Position numbers and translations under genes: made by a program. From JAWPMV01 sp038527215 (GTDB lineage: Bacteria > Bacteroidota > Bacteroidia > J057): a stretch of 24,470 bases of DNA. Positions 16,393 to 24,470 of the stretch are shown here, one piece after another. Positions within the stretch are counted from its first letter, which is position 1. Each line of letters begins with the position of its first letter. Location: assembly GCA_038527215.1 (NCBI GenBank), contig JBCBGC010000129.1, positions 1 to 24,470 of the forward strand, written 5' to 3'. Under the pieces are notes generated by a model. That model ran no database searches. It was not told the origin of the DNA and saw only the letters and a program-made list of their open reading frames with translations.

Positions 16393-16464
16393 TGGCCCCA
16401 CCAGGAATCGAACCTGGATCTAGAGTTTAGGAAACTCCTATTCTATCCATTGAACTATAGGGCC
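16393..16464 (-). tRNA. tRNA-Arg (anticodon CCT)
   Basis: A 72-base cloverleaf on the minus strand. The acceptor stem GGCCCTA pairs with TGGGGCC followed by discriminator A; the D arm contains AGTTCAATGGATAGAAT; the anticodon stem GGAGT/ACTCT closes loop TTCCTAA with anticodon CCT (16431-16429), reading AGG; the T arm is CCAGG-TTCGATT-CCTGG. The 3' CCA is not encoded. It lies eight bases beyond the stop of the LamG gene on the opposite strand and 61 bases downstream of trkH on the same strand. No flanking direct repeat or integrase suggests an attachment site. Confidence 0.95.
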
Positions 16465-16525
16465 TGAAAGCGGAACGAAACTAGGGAAAATTGCCCAAGC
16501 TGGCAAGCCTTAGACAGAGCCGCGA

Positions 16526-18019
16526 TTATCGCTCTTTCCAGAAAAAGGGGGTCAATATCATCAGGACCGTAAAGAGTTCCAGACGGCCCAATAACATCAG
16601 GAAAGAAAGAAACCATTTTCCAAGGTCTGGGATGGCGGCAAAATTCTCTGGATCGGCCGGACCTACCGCCCCAATGCCGGGCCCAATGTTCCCCAGGGTA
16701 GCGGCCACGCTACCGAGCGCTGTGTCGAAGTCTTTTACCAGAAAAGACATGACAAAAGCCCCGAGGATAAAGAGCAAAATGAAAATCAGGAAAAAGACCA
16801 CAATCTTGCCTACCACTTCGGCCTGTATGGCAGAACCATTAAGCCGCACCGGCAGGATCGCTTTGGGATGAATTTGCCGCTTTAACTCCAGATAACTGTT
16901 TTTGAAGACCACGATAGAGCGGGCTACTTTGATGCCCCCACTGGTACTTCCGGCACAAGCCCCGGAAAACATCAGCACAAAAAAGAGCACCAATAAAAAG
17001 GGCCCCCAGGCGGTGAAATCAGCCGTCCCAAATCCGGTGGTGGTCACAATGGCAACTACCTGAAAAGCCGAATCTCGAAAGGCCTGCTCAAAACCGACTT
17101 CCCCCCGCAAGTATACGATCAAGGTTACCAGGGAGATGAGAAAGAGGCTGCTGTATAGGTACCATCTAAATTCTTCATTTTCCCAAAGGCGCATGGGTTT
17201 TCCTCGCAGGGCAAAATAGGTGAGCGCGAAATTGGTTCCGGCCAGGAACATAAAGACGATCACTACATATTGACTGTAGGCACCAAACCCTCCCAGGCTT
17301 GCCTGACTGGTAGAAAAACCGCCGGTGGAAAGGGTAGCCATAGCATGGCAGGAAGCCTCATAAAAACTCATGTCCCCCAGCATGAGCAAACCAGCTTGCA
17401 AGGCCGTCAAGCCTACATATATAATCCATAATCTTCTGGCCGTTTCCCGTACCCGGGGAGTGAGCTTGTCCGGGGTAGGACCCGGTACTTCGGCGGCGAA
17501 TAGCTGCATACCCCCAATGCCTAATAAAGGCAGGATGGCGATGGTCAGCACAATAATGCCCATGCCGCCCAGCCAGTGGGTCATGGCTCGCCAGAAATGT
17601 AATCCCATGGGTAAGGACTCAATTTCCTGCCCCAAAATCGTGGCTCCCGTGGTGGTAAACCCAGACATAGCCTCAAAAAAAGCGTCTGTAAAGGAAGGGA
17701 TGGCTCCACTGACATAATACGGCAGGGTACCAATCAGTGCCATCAGGACCCAACCAAAGGTAACCACCACATAGCCGTCCCTTTTTTTGAGTTCCTGCCT
17801 TTCTCCATCCCGACTGAAATACCATACCAGAAATCCGACCAGCATGACCCCCAGACTGGTGTACAGGATGGCCCAGGGGGTAAATTGATGAACGGGGTAG
17901 GCTTCCGCTTCGAAGGCTGTGTCGTAATAAAGAGAGAAGGGCAAAGACAATAGAATGGCTACCCCGCAAATAAACATCAGGATACCCAGAACGTGTATGA
18001 TGACTTTCCAATGAAACAT
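16526..18019 (-). CDS. trkH: TrkH/KtrB family potassium uptake protein
   Basis: A 497-residue polytopic inner-membrane K+ translocator with all four pore-loop selectivity filters, each retaining its key glycine: TTTGA (122-126), TLSTGGF (229-235), TTTGFG (326-331) and GNIGPGIG (443-450). The conserved HWLGGMGI and GSTSGGIKVARSIVVFKN segments are present. The length is close to E. coli TrkH and longer than most KtrB. The frame begins at a TTG (18046), but ATG 18019 (MFHWKVIIHVLG) is chosen because it precedes the first helix in the usual family position. Regulatory RCK partner TrkA is not encoded in the window, so it must lie elsewhere. The gene runs toward the tRNA-Arg gene on the same strand. 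Confidence 0.95.
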   Translation of the reverse strand: MFHWKVIIHVLGILMFICGVAILLSLPFSLYYDTAFEAEAYPVHQFTPWAILYTSLGVMLVGFLVWYFSRDGERQELKKRDGYVVVTFGWVLMALIGTLPYYVSGAIPSFTDAFFEAMSGFTTTGATILGQEIESLPMGLHFWRAMTHWLGGMGIIVLTIAILPLLGIGGMQLFAAEVPGPTPDKLTPRVRETARRLWIIYVGLTALQAGLLMLGDMSFYEASCHAMATLSTGGFSTSQASLGGFGAYSQYVVIVFMFLAGTNFALTYFALRGKPMRLWENEEFRWYLYSSLFLISLVTLIVYLRGEVGFEQAFRDSAFQVVAIVTTTGFGTADFTAWGPFLLVLFFVLMFSGACAGSTSGGIKVARSIVVFKNSYLELKRQIHPKAILPVRLNGSAIQAEVVGKIVVFFLIFILLFILGAFVMSFLVKDFDTALGSVAATLGNIGPGIGAVGPADPENFAAIPDLGKWFLSFLMLLGRLELFTVLMILTPFFWKER

Positions 18020-18118
18020 GCCAGCCCTTGAATTTGTGCTTTGCAATACTACATGCTTTTCCTCGCTCGGTCAAATGGTAAGTTCGCTTTAAAATCAGCT
18101 TATTTTTTGCTTTTTAAT

Positions 18119-18126
18119 TAGCTTTG
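18119..18126 (+). promoter_or_regulatory. Bacteroidota-type -7 element (TAGCTTTG)
   Basis: TAGCTTTG is an exact match to TAnnTTTG, in an AT-rich stretch 54 bases before the ATG at 18180, in the spacer between divergent genes. A TTG (18107-18109) is present upstream but only nine bases away, too close for the usual -33 spacing of about 19-21, so the assignment rests on the -7 box alone. Confidence 0.45.
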
Positions 18127-18179
18127 CACCCGGCTGAGTGGCAGGCTAAAGCTGCCCTTCAATTTTTAGAATAATACCA

Positions 18180-19166
18180 ATGAAACCTTCCTTCTTGATT
18201 CTGAGCATGCTGATATTGTGTTCCCCTCTTTTTGGGCAGCAAGACACCTTGCAACAAACCATTGATGGTTTACTAATCGAGGAACAAACAGAAAATTCAG
18301 TGTGGAAGATCAAACGGTGGTTCTATGAAGATCCCCAAAAATTATCTCCCTACAAAGCTCAATTAGAGCAAAAAATTAACCTTCTTCTGCAAAGCCCCCT
18401 GGCCGACTTTGATGCTTATTTGCTCGCCCTGACCATGAGCGGAGAACTGATCACCTTGTCGGATGAAACCGGCAAAGAGGTAGCGCGCATGCATCGATAC
18501 TACCGGGATGATATGCGCCAAACTGCGGATTACCACAGCTGGATTTGGGAGGATTCTGTATACCAGGGGCAGCGTTCCGTGAGTGGCCTCTTGCTGGACC
18601 TCCTGGGCCATGTTTCTGACCTGGATAGCCAGGAAGAATTGCAGTTAGCCCTGGCAAACCTGGAGGATTGCCGCTTAAAAATGTTTGCGGCAGCATCTTT
18701 GATCCGGCGAAACGTGCCTGTGCCAGCCGAGGAAATGAAAAAAATTGCTGCCGATGACGAAGTGCGGAGCACCTTTTTCGGCATGCTCGAGGAGATGGAT
18801 AAGGAAGCGATTTTTCCGAAAAAATACGCTAAGCAGCCTCTCCTGGCCCGTTCTAAAATGGTAGATTGGCTGACCTATCCTACTGAATTGGGGTGTGTGC
18901 CTGGCCGAATTGAAGCCCTTCAGGAGTTTCGGATTGATTATGATGATGTGGGAGAGGCAATCTTCTACTTATGGAAATTTCAAAAGAAAGGGGAAACAGA
19001 ATGGTTGGTGGGGCTTTCGGGTCCTTATTTAGCCACAGAGGTACCTACGGCGAATTCTTACGGCTATACCTTTAGTAAGTTCGAGAAATTAACCGACAAA
19101 AAGCCAGAGGAGCATTTTGCGGACATTATGGAGCTCATCGATTCGTATCATGAGGAAAAGGAATAG
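18180..19166 (+). CDS. Secreted protein of unknown function
   Basis: A 328-residue protein with a clear signal peptide (MKPSFLILSMLILCSPLFGQ, cleavage near residue 20). The mature part is mostly helical, with charged alternating helices (about 22-240), including a pair of repeat-like helices around LAVTLM-type leucines (YLLALTMSGELITL and GLLLDLLGHVSDL), so an alpha-solenoid/HEAT-like fold is possible. The C-terminal third (about 245-310) is more beta-like (FRIDYDDVGEAIFYLWKFQKKGETEWLVGLSGPYL). No catalytic motif, lipobox or sorting tail is seen and I do not recognise the family. It has its own -7 element and is divergent from trkH. A weak hairpin with a T-tail follows it. Confidence 0.8.
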   Translation: MKPSFLILSMLILCSPLFGQQDTLQQTIDGLLIEEQTENSVWKIKRWFYEDPQKLSPYKAQLEQKINLLLQSPLADFDAYLLALTMSGELITLSDETGKEVARMHRYYRDDMRQTADYHSWIWEDSVYQGQRSVSGLLLDLLGHVSDLDSQEELQLALANLEDCRLKMFAAASLIRRNVPVPAEEMKKIAADDEVRSTFFGMLEEMDKEAIFPKKYAKQPLLARSKMVDWLTYPTELGCVPGRIEALQEFRIDYDDVGEAIFYLWKFQKKGETEWLVGLSGPYLATEVPTANSYGYTFSKFEKLTDKKPEEHFADIMELIDSYHEEKE

Positions 19167-19170
19167 ATAT

Positions 19171-19200
19171 GCCAGCTGCGCCTGTATGCCTGGCTGGTTT
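19171..19200 (+). terminator. Possible weak terminator
   Basis: CCAGC (19172-19176) can pair with GCTGG (19193-19197), extended by wobble pairs, followed by TTTGT. The stem is short and the loop long, so this is a low-confidence call for the end of the preceding secreted-protein gene. The rest of the 163-base spacer up to 19330 is AT-rich, with no promoter match I trust. Confidence 0.3.
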
Positions 19201-19329
19201 GTATTACGAAGTTCCGAATAACAACTGCGCTGAAGGATAATTAATTTAAACTTAACCTAAGTATCATACCATCTTTCTGTCAGGGGCGTTAACTTACAAT
19301 CAGAACCTAAGCATCTGGCAGTAAGGATT

Positions 19330-22300
19330 ATGACTCACCTAACCCTAAGTTTTCTCCTGTGTATATCCTGCCTGTTCCCCCTTGCAGGATTTGGTCAAAT
19401 CATTTTCCAGGAAAGTTTTGAAGCAGGCCCTTCAGCTACCACCTACACCCTTTCCAGTGCGCTGGTCAATGGAGGTGGGGGCTCCGAAGATTATTTTGCC
19501 CGGGCTACCCCCGCCGGATTAACTACCCTAGGATGGGATGCGCCCGCCATTACGGGTCAGGATGGACTTTCCCTGATTGGGATAGAAGATGTAGATGCGG
19601 CCGGCATAGCTGGTGCAGAGGTGACCCTTTCCTTTGCTACCGTCAATGTGGTTGGGTACACCAATTTGCAAGTAAGTCTTGCGCTGGGAGCGAACAATGG
19701 CAGTAGCAACTACGATCAGGCTGACCAGGCCAATGGGGACTATGTCTATGTGGAATACAACCTGGATGGGAATGGCTGGATCCGCATTGGCGCTTTTGCC
19801 GGAGGCGCAGGTTCCAATACCGATTTCCGAGAGGATACCAACCTGGACAATGTAGGCGATGGCACGGTCCTCACTGCAGCCCTGCAGGATTTTACTTTTT
19901 CCATTCCCGGTACAGGTAATAACCTGGATATGCGGGTGGTCATGCGGTCAGATGCCAACGATGAGGAAATTACCTTGGACAATGTTAGGCTTTCGGGCTC
20001 AACTTGCTTCATTTCCTCCATTGCCTTGGCCAACGTAAGTGCTTGCAATGATAACGGCACCCAAAATATCAGTACGGATGATTTCTTTACGGCGGATGTG
20101 GTAGTCACTTTCACCGATCCAGCGGTTACCGGGAACTTGACCTTAACCGGTGATGCGACTGCTTCGGTGGTGGTTACGGCTTTAAGCAATCCGCCTACCT
20201 CTCATACCTTTGCCGGGCTGACTTTCCCGGCCCATGGCAATCCGATCAGCCTGACCGCGGCTTTTAGCTCCGAACCTACTTGCGCCCTTTCTAATCCTGC
20301 CTTACCAGGGGTCAATAGTTGTTCGCCGGTGGTGGGCTTTGCCCAGTCGAATAGTGCCACCTTGGAAAGTGCAGGAGCCAAAACTGTGGCCGTACTCATG
20401 GAAAGTGCTCCGCTCGCCAATGTGGACGTGAGCATTACCGATGCTGGGAGTGGCAGTGCCACGGGTGGGGGAGTGGATTATACATTCGCTACTCAGGTAT
20501 TAAGCTTTACTCCGGCTGAAGCCTATCCCAACACCAAAACCGTGAACCTAACTCCTGTTGATGATGGGCTGGGCGATGCAGGAGAGACGGTGAACCTTGC
20601 CTTGGCCATTACCGGAGGAACGGCAGGACTAGGTACTGCTGCCCATACCCTGACGCTGAATGAGGAAACGCCAGGATTGATCCTCAATGAATTTTCTCAA
20701 GGAGCTTCAGGTGGGCAGGAATTTGTGGAATTTCTGGTAGTCGGCACCCCTGGAACTACCGTGGATATCCGCGGTTGGATTTTTGACGACAACAATGGAG
20801 ACTTTTCTGGAGGAGCCGGTTCTCAGCTGGGCATAGCCGATGGATATATCGAATTTGAGGACAATTGTACCTGGGAAAAAGTTCCAGTAGGTTCTCTGAT
20901 CGTTTTCTATAATGCCGATGACCCCAATACCAATCTTCCCGCAGATGATCCAACGGATGCAAATCTGGATTATACCTATGTGATCCCGGTGAGCGGGAAT
21001 TTTGCCTGTACGGCCCCTGACCCGAATAACTATTTTGATGCGAATGTAAATACGCCCAACGTAGGCGATGCAAGCTATCCAGCCACCAATATGGATCCCT
21101 GCTGGTTTCTGGTAGGATTCCGAAATGCCGGGGATGCGGTACAGCTCAGGCGTCCGGGGGCTACCTTTTTTCAGGGTATTTCTTACGGAACAAAAGGGGC
21201 CAGCAGCGACTGTCCCGCCTGTGCCTTTTCTGCTGCCAACCATCCACTGGCGGCTACCTATGGCTCGGATGTACTGTATTTTACCGAGAGTGGCGGTAAC
21301 CGGGTGTTTTATTTTGATAATACCCTTTCAGACGATGTCAACAGTAAGCAAAACTGGGCTACGGGCAATGCAACTACCCTGGAATCTCCTGGCACCGGAA
21401 ACAGTGCCAATAACACGACTTATATCAATGCGCTGCGTACCCCTTTTGATGCAGCCACGGCGAACGCGAGCTATACCTGCGACTTACGCGCCAATGAATC
21501 CAGGCTTTACCTGGATGCGTCGGATGAGATCATCCTTTTTGTCCAAAATAATGGAGCCACTGATCACGGAAGCACCCAGGGAGACATCAGTTTCGGGGGC
21601 GGCATGCTGCAAAATGTAAACCTGAGCGGCACCCCTTACTTCATGGACCCGGAGTGGCAAGTGACCCCTACCACCACCGGAACGCCCGATTATGATATTC
21701 GGTTTTACCTGACTCCTGCGGAATTGGATGCTTTTGCAACCTATGTCAACGGTCAGATCGGCACCGCCTACTCGGGAGCCACCATTGCCAGCCAATTGCA
21801 GATCTATCGGCGGACGGGCACCAATTCTCCCAAAACTGCGATCAACGATGCCCAAGTGGAGGTGATCAATCCCACCCAGGGAAGTTATGTAGGGGCTACG
21901 GGAACCTTCACCACCTACGAAGGAAATTTCACGGCCTTTTCCACCTATGCGCTGGGAGCTCAACTGGCGATTCTTTCCTCAGATCTCCTTCAGCTAAGCG
22001 GACGCTTAACGGCAGCCGGGCAAGTGGAATTGAACTGGACCTGGGTTGAGGTGCCGGTATTGACCGCTTTGAGGGTAGAAAAAAAGGACCATCAAGGGGC
22101 CTTTAGGGTGGTGTATGAAACACAAGAACAGGAAGCTGCAAAACCTTATAGCTTCCTGGATTTCTACGCCCCTAACGGCCTCAATACTTACCGGATTAGT
22201 TGGGAGGATGCCGAAGGCAGAACCCAGCATTCTTCCCTGGTAGAAATATTAAAAGAGACAGCAACAGCCGTGGATTGGCTAGGGAATTTCCCAAATCCCA

Positions 22301-22521
22301 CCTCCGGCGACTGGAATGTTCGGCTCCTGGCCCATGAGCCGGGAAGCTTGCGCCTGCGTTTGTATGACTTGAGCGGAAAATTGGTCCAAACCTATGTCCA
22401 GTCCTTTTCCGCTGGCTTGCAGGAAGCCCACTTTTCGCTTGAGGCTTTTACCGCTGGAACCTACTTGTTTGACATGACATATGGGCAGGAAAAAAAGCGT
22501 GGCAAGCTGATTCTTAGGTAA
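19330..22521 (+). CDS. T9SS-sorted multidomain extracellular protein (Calx-beta-like, lamin-tail-like)
   Basis: A 1063-residue extracellular protein. A signal peptide (LTLSFLLCISCLFPLAGFGQ, residues about 4-23) is followed by a beta-rich region (about 24-225) with Asp/Asn-rich turns. A Calx-beta-like domain covers about 334-445 (ATLESAGAKTVAVLM...GGGVDYTF...DDGLGDAGETVNLALA). A lamin-tail-like domain begins near 450 (LILNEFSQGASGGQEFVEFLV, RGWIFDDNNGDF). A further beta region (about 715-880) and an FnIII-like segment (about 885-970, VELNWTW...YRISWEDAEG) precede the C-terminal type A sorting domain (about 979-1063: FPNPTSGDWNV, LRLYDLSGKLVQ, FTAGTYLFDMTYGQEKKRGKLILR). By family knowledge this tail directs export through the type IX system and is removed at the surface. 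No enzyme domain is visible; adhesion or matrix roles are plausible. A strong terminator follows. Confidence 0.92.
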   Translation: MTHLTLSFLLCISCLFPLAGFGQIIFQESFEAGPSATTYTLSSALVNGGGGSEDYFARATPAGLTTLGWDAPAITGQDGLSLIGIEDVDAAGIAGAEVTLSFATVNVVGYTNLQVSLALGANNGSSNYDQADQANGDYVYVEYNLDGNGWIRIGAFAGGAGSNTDFREDTNLDNVGDGTVLTAALQDFTFSIPGTGNNLDMRVVMRSDANDEEITLDNVRLSGSTCFISSIALANVSACNDNGTQNISTDDFFTADVVVTFTDPAVTGNLTLTGDATASVVVTALSNPPTSHTFAGLTFPAHGNPISLTAAFSSEPTCALSNPALPGVNSCSPVVGFAQSNSATLESAGAKTVAVLMESAPLANVDVSITDAGSGSATGGGVDYTFATQVLSFTPAEAYPNTKTVNLTPVDDGLGDAGETVNLALAITGGTAGLGTAAHTLTLNEETPGLILNEFSQGASGGQEFVEFLVVGTPGTTVDIRGWIFDDNNGDFSGGAGSQLGIADGYIEFEDNCTWEKVPVGSLIVFYNADDPNTNLPADDPTDANLDYTYVIPVSGNFACTAPDPNNYFDANVNTPNVGDASYPATNMDPCWFLVGFRNAGDAVQLRRPGATFFQGISYGTKGASSDCPACAFSAANHPLAATYGSDVLYFTESGGNRVFYFDNTLSDDVNSKQNWATGNATTLESPGTGNSANNTTYINALRTPFDAATANASYTCDLRANESRLYLDASDEIILFVQNNGATDHGSTQGDISFGGGMLQNVNLSGTPYFMDPEWQVTPTTTGTPDYDIRFYLTPAELDAFATYVNGQIGTAYSGATIASQLQIYRRTGTNSPKTAINDAQVEVINPTQGSYVGATGTFTTYEGNFTAFSTYALGAQLAILSSDLLQLSGRLTAAGQVELNWTWVEVPVLTALRVEKKDHQGAFRVVYETQEQEAAKPYSFLDFYAPNGLNTYRISWEDAEGRTQHSSLVEILKETATAVDWLGNFPNPTSGDWNVRLLAHEPGSLRLRLYDLSGKLVQTYVQSFSAGLQEAHFSLEAFTAGTYLFDMTYGQEKKRGKLILR

Positions 22522-22541
22522 GGGCTGCCAAGGCTACCGGC

Positions 22542-22584
22542 AAGGGGATTTCTTTTATTTCAAAAGAAATCCCCTTATATTTTG
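22542..22584 (+). terminator. Strong intrinsic terminator after the T9SS cargo gene
   Basis: AAGGGGATTTCTTTT (22542-22556) and AAAAGAAATCCCCTT (22562-22576) form a perfect 15-bp stem with a five-base loop, followed by ATATTTTG. The symmetry and flanking A/T runs would let it act in both directions. Confidence 0.9.
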
Positions 22585-22586
22585 AA

Positions 22587-22721
22587 TTCGGGAATGGGGT
22601 TTTCCGAACTTTCAACCATACTGAACATTTTCGGGCACGAAAATATTGAAACATGCATTTCAGTGTTTACCGTCCTGTTGTGCATATCTGGGCTACCTTT
22701 TTAGGTAGCCCATTGTTGTTT
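22587..22721 (+). promoter_or_regulatory. Structured leader upstream of the branching enzyme, ending in a terminator-like hairpin
   Basis: Three further hairpins follow the terminator at 22542. TTCGG (22587-22591) pairs with CCGAA (22604-22608). ATTTTCG (22627-22633) pairs with CGAAAAT (22638-22644) around a GGCA loop. TGGGCTACCT (22689-22698) pairs perfectly with AGGTAGCCCA (22703-22712) around TTTT and is followed by the T-rich TTGTTGTTT. The last is terminator-like and lies 69 bases before the branching enzyme start, so it could be an attenuator, or the end of a small RNA transcribed from between the two terminators. No confident promoter is seen. Confidence 0.45.
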
Positions 22722-22754
22722 GGAGAGAGCATTCCTTTTACCTTGCGGGCGTAA
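22653..22754 (+). CDS. Possible 33-codon leader ORF
   Basis: ATG at 22653 opens a 33-codon frame ending in TAA at 22752-22754. The predicted peptide is hydrophobic in the middle (HIWATFLGSPLLFG). The terminator-like hairpin 22689-22712 falls inside the frame, so a translating ribosome would disrupt it. That layout suits a leader peptide, but the frame is short enough to be chance and has no clear ribosome binding site. Confidence 0.2.
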   Translation: MHFSVYRPVVHIWATFLGSPLLFGESIPFTLRA

Positions 22755-22780
22755 GTCTGACATCCTTCATCCTTCCTTTT

Positions 22781-24470
22781 ATGCCTGAAAAAACCTTTGC
22801 CCTTATTCAAGACGATCCCTGGTTGGAACCTTACCTGGAAGACGTAAGGCTCAGACATGACCGATATGAAGAAAAGAGAGCTTCCCTGGAAAAAATGGCC
22901 GGTAGCCTCGAAGCCTTCGCCAACGCCTATGAATACTTTGGGATTCATTTTGATGCGGAAGCCGGCGGTTGGTGGTATCGTGAATGGGCACCGGGAGCTC
23001 AAGCCCTATCCCTGGTAGGAGATTTTAATGATTGGGACGGAAGCCGGCACCCTCTCCATAGCATTGAAGGGGGCGTTTGGGAAATCTTTATCTCTGGAAA
23101 TGTCCTGAAGCACGGGGATCGGGTTAAGGTAAAAGTACAGGGGGAAAGCGGCACTCAAGATCGTATTCCGGCCTATATTCGCCGTGCGTTGCAAGACCCG
23201 GAAACCTACGATTTTAGTGGTCAGGTTTGGCAGCCGGAGGCTCCTTTTACCTGGACCGATCAAGATTATTCTTTTGATGCCAGTCAGGCACCGCTGATTT
23301 ATGAGGCTCATACCGGCATGGCCCAGGAAAAAGAAGGCGTAGGCACCTACCGGGAATTTGCGGAAATCGTGCTGCCTCGCATCGAAAAACTAGGCTATAA
23401 TGCCATTCAACTCATGGCGGTCCAGGAACACCCCTACTATGGTTCCTTTGGCTATCATGTATCTAACTTTTTTGCGCCTACCTCCAGATTTGGCACTCCT
23501 GAAGACCTGAAATACCTAATCAACGAAGCCCATAAAAGAGGCATCGCAGTCATCATGGACATTGTCCATTCTCATGCCGTCAAGAACCTGGCGGAAGGAT
23601 TGAACCTTTTTGACGGAACCGAAGATCAGTACTTTCATCCGGGCGGCAGAGGAGAACACGATGGTTGGGATTCCAAGCTGTTCAATTATGGCAAGACCGA
23701 AGTACTACAGTTCCTGCTATCCAATGTAGCCTATTGGCTAAAGGAGTTTCACTTTGATGGGTTTCGCTTTGATGGGGTTACCTCCATGCTCTATTTCCAT
23801 CATGGCGAAGGCGTATCCTTTGATCATTATGATAAATATTTCCGGGAAGGCGTAGAGTGGGATGCCATTACCTATTTACAGCTAGCCAATGTGCTCACGC
23901 ACGAAATCAATCCGTCGGCGCTGACCATTGCAGAGGATATGAGCGGTATGCCAGGCGCTTGCCGCGGGGTAGACGAAGGAGGCGTAGGTTTTGATTACAG
24001 ATTGGCCATGGGCATCCCTGACTATTGGATCAAATTGCTCAAGCATAAAAAGGATGAGGAGTGGAATGTGCACGAGATGTGGCATACCCTTACGAACCGA
24101 CGTTGGAAGGAGAAGAACATTGCCTATGCGGAATCTCATGACCAGGCCCTGGTAGGCGATAAAACCCTGGCCTTTTGGTTGATGGATCAGGAAATGTACT
24201 GGCACATGAATTTACAGGCGGAGCATCCCGTGATCGACCGTGGCATGGCCCTCCATAAGATGATCCGACTATTTACCGCCACCTTGGGCGGAGAAGGATA
24301 CCTTACTTTTATGGGGAATGAGTTTGGCCATCCGGAATGGGTAGATTTTCCCAGAGAAGGCAATGGCTGGAGCTATAAGCACGCCCGCCGTCAATGGAAC
24401 CTGGCAGATGCTGATTATCTGAAATATAAATTCCTGTATGCCTTTGATGGAGCCATGGTGCAATTCATAA
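22781..24470 (+). CDS. glgB: 1,4-alpha-glucan branching enzyme, eukaryote-like GH13_8 type (3' end beyond the window)
   Basis: 563 codons are present and the frame continues past the right edge; eukaryotic-type enzymes are about 650-700 residues, so roughly the last 100 are missing. A CBM48-like N-terminal module (about 62-115, WYREWAPGAQALSLVGDFNDWD) precedes a GH13 barrel with intact catalytic residues: nucleophile D331 in DGFRFDGVTSM, acid/base E385 in TIAEDMSGMP and D454 in AESHDQALVGD. Long stretches (YREFAEIVLPRI, GTPEDLKYLINEAHKRG, VDEGGVGFDYRLAM, NEFGHPEWVDFPREGN) are close to those I know from yeast, plant and animal branching enzymes rather than the E. coli type. The spacing of the three catalytic residues matches human GBE1 as I recall it. 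The enzyme adds alpha-1,6 branches to glycogen in the cytoplasm. No other glycogen gene is in view. Confidence 0.95.
   Translation, partial: MPEKTFALIQDDPWLEPYLEDVRLRHDRYEEKRASLEKMAGSLEAFANAYEYFGIHFDAEAGGWWYREWAPGAQALSLVGDFNDWDGSRHPLHSIEGGVWEIFISGNVLKHGDRVKVKVQGESGTQDRIPAYIRRALQDPETYDFSGQVWQPEAPFTWTDQDYSFDASQAPLIYEAHTGMAQEKEGVGTYREFAEIVLPRIEKLGYNAIQLMAVQEHPYYGSFGYHVSNFFAPTSRFGTPEDLKYLINEAHKRGIAVIMDIVHSHAVKNLAEGLNLFDGTEDQYFHPGGRGEHDGWDSKLFNYGKTEVLQFLLSNVAYWLKEFHFDGFRFDGVTSMLYFHHGEGVSFDHYDKYFREGVEWDAITYLQLANVLTHEINPSALTIAEDMSGMPGACRGVDEGGVGFDYRLAMGIPDYWIKLLKHKKDEEWNVHEMWHTLTNRRWKEKNIAYAESHDQALVGDKTLAFWLMDQEMYWHMNLQAEHPVIDRGMALHKMIRLFTATLGGEGYLTFMGNEFGHPEWVDFPREGNGWSYKHARRQWNLADADYLKYKFLYAFDGAMVQFI

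Noticed and set aside
16393..16464. tRNA-Arg as an integration site for a mobile element
   Set aside because: No integrase, no direct repeat of the tRNA 3' end, and the neighbours (LamG protein, trkH) look chromosomal.
20707..21243. 178-codon minus-strand frame rich in Ile and Gly
   Set aside because: Shadow of the T9SS cargo gene; its odd composition comes from reverse-reading repetitive Asp/Asn codons.
1..24470. CRISPR arrays, insertion sequences, rRNA genes, prophage genes
   Set aside because: No regularly spaced direct repeats, transposase or phage structural motifs were seen on either strand.

Overview
The window looks like chromosomal DNA of a free-living Bacteroidota bacterium, most plausibly of the Saprospiria/Lewinella type; the class is an inference. 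Support comes from a TamL-type outer membrane assembly lipoprotein, a secreted protein ending in a type IX secretion (T9SS) type A sorting domain, a DUF4407 membrane protein, a GH13_8-type (eukaryote-like) glycogen branching enzyme, a TAnnTTTG-like promoter element, and the general lack of strong Shine-Dalgarno sites. Base composition is near half GC by eye.

Layout. The left edge holds a 5'-complete, 3'-truncated tamL on the minus strand. It starts head to head with a TrmH/SpoU RNA methyltransferase, and the two start codons overlap within CATG. Next on the plus strand is a membrane-anchored NACHT-like P-loop NTPase. It converges, with one base between stop codons, on a two-gene minus-strand unit: a FIST-domain sensor followed by a cytoplasmic PAS/hybrid histidine kinase, joined by a TGATG stop-start overlap. 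A 277-base divergent spacer with two striking inverted-repeat structures separates this unit from a VanY-type D,D-carboxypeptidase lipoprotein. That gene ends at a strong bidirectional terminator shared with the next block.

The minus-strand block 9433-12680 is the best candidate for an undescribed system. It is a tight three-gene operon of (i) a C-terminally membrane-anchored protein with a degenerate DnaQ/DEDD exonuclease-like N-terminus, (ii) a soluble protein with a degenerate phospholipase-D-like domain, two Ig-like domains and a proline-rich tail, and (iii) a DUF4407 protein with four membrane segments and a long coiled coil. A four-helix membrane protein lies just upstream on the same strand, and overlapping inverted repeats sit in the operon leader.

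The right half is more ordinary. It has a large secreted LamG protein with an unassigned central domain, a tRNA-Arg(CCT), a TrkH potassium transporter, a secreted protein of unknown function, the T9SS cargo protein with Calx-beta-like and lamin-tail-like domains, and a branching enzyme cut by the right edge. The branching enzyme is preceded by a structured leader with a terminator-like hairpin lying inside a 33-codon ORF.

No insertion sequences, CRISPR arrays, rRNA genes or prophage genes were seen. All assignments are from reading motifs by eye; no database search was possible.
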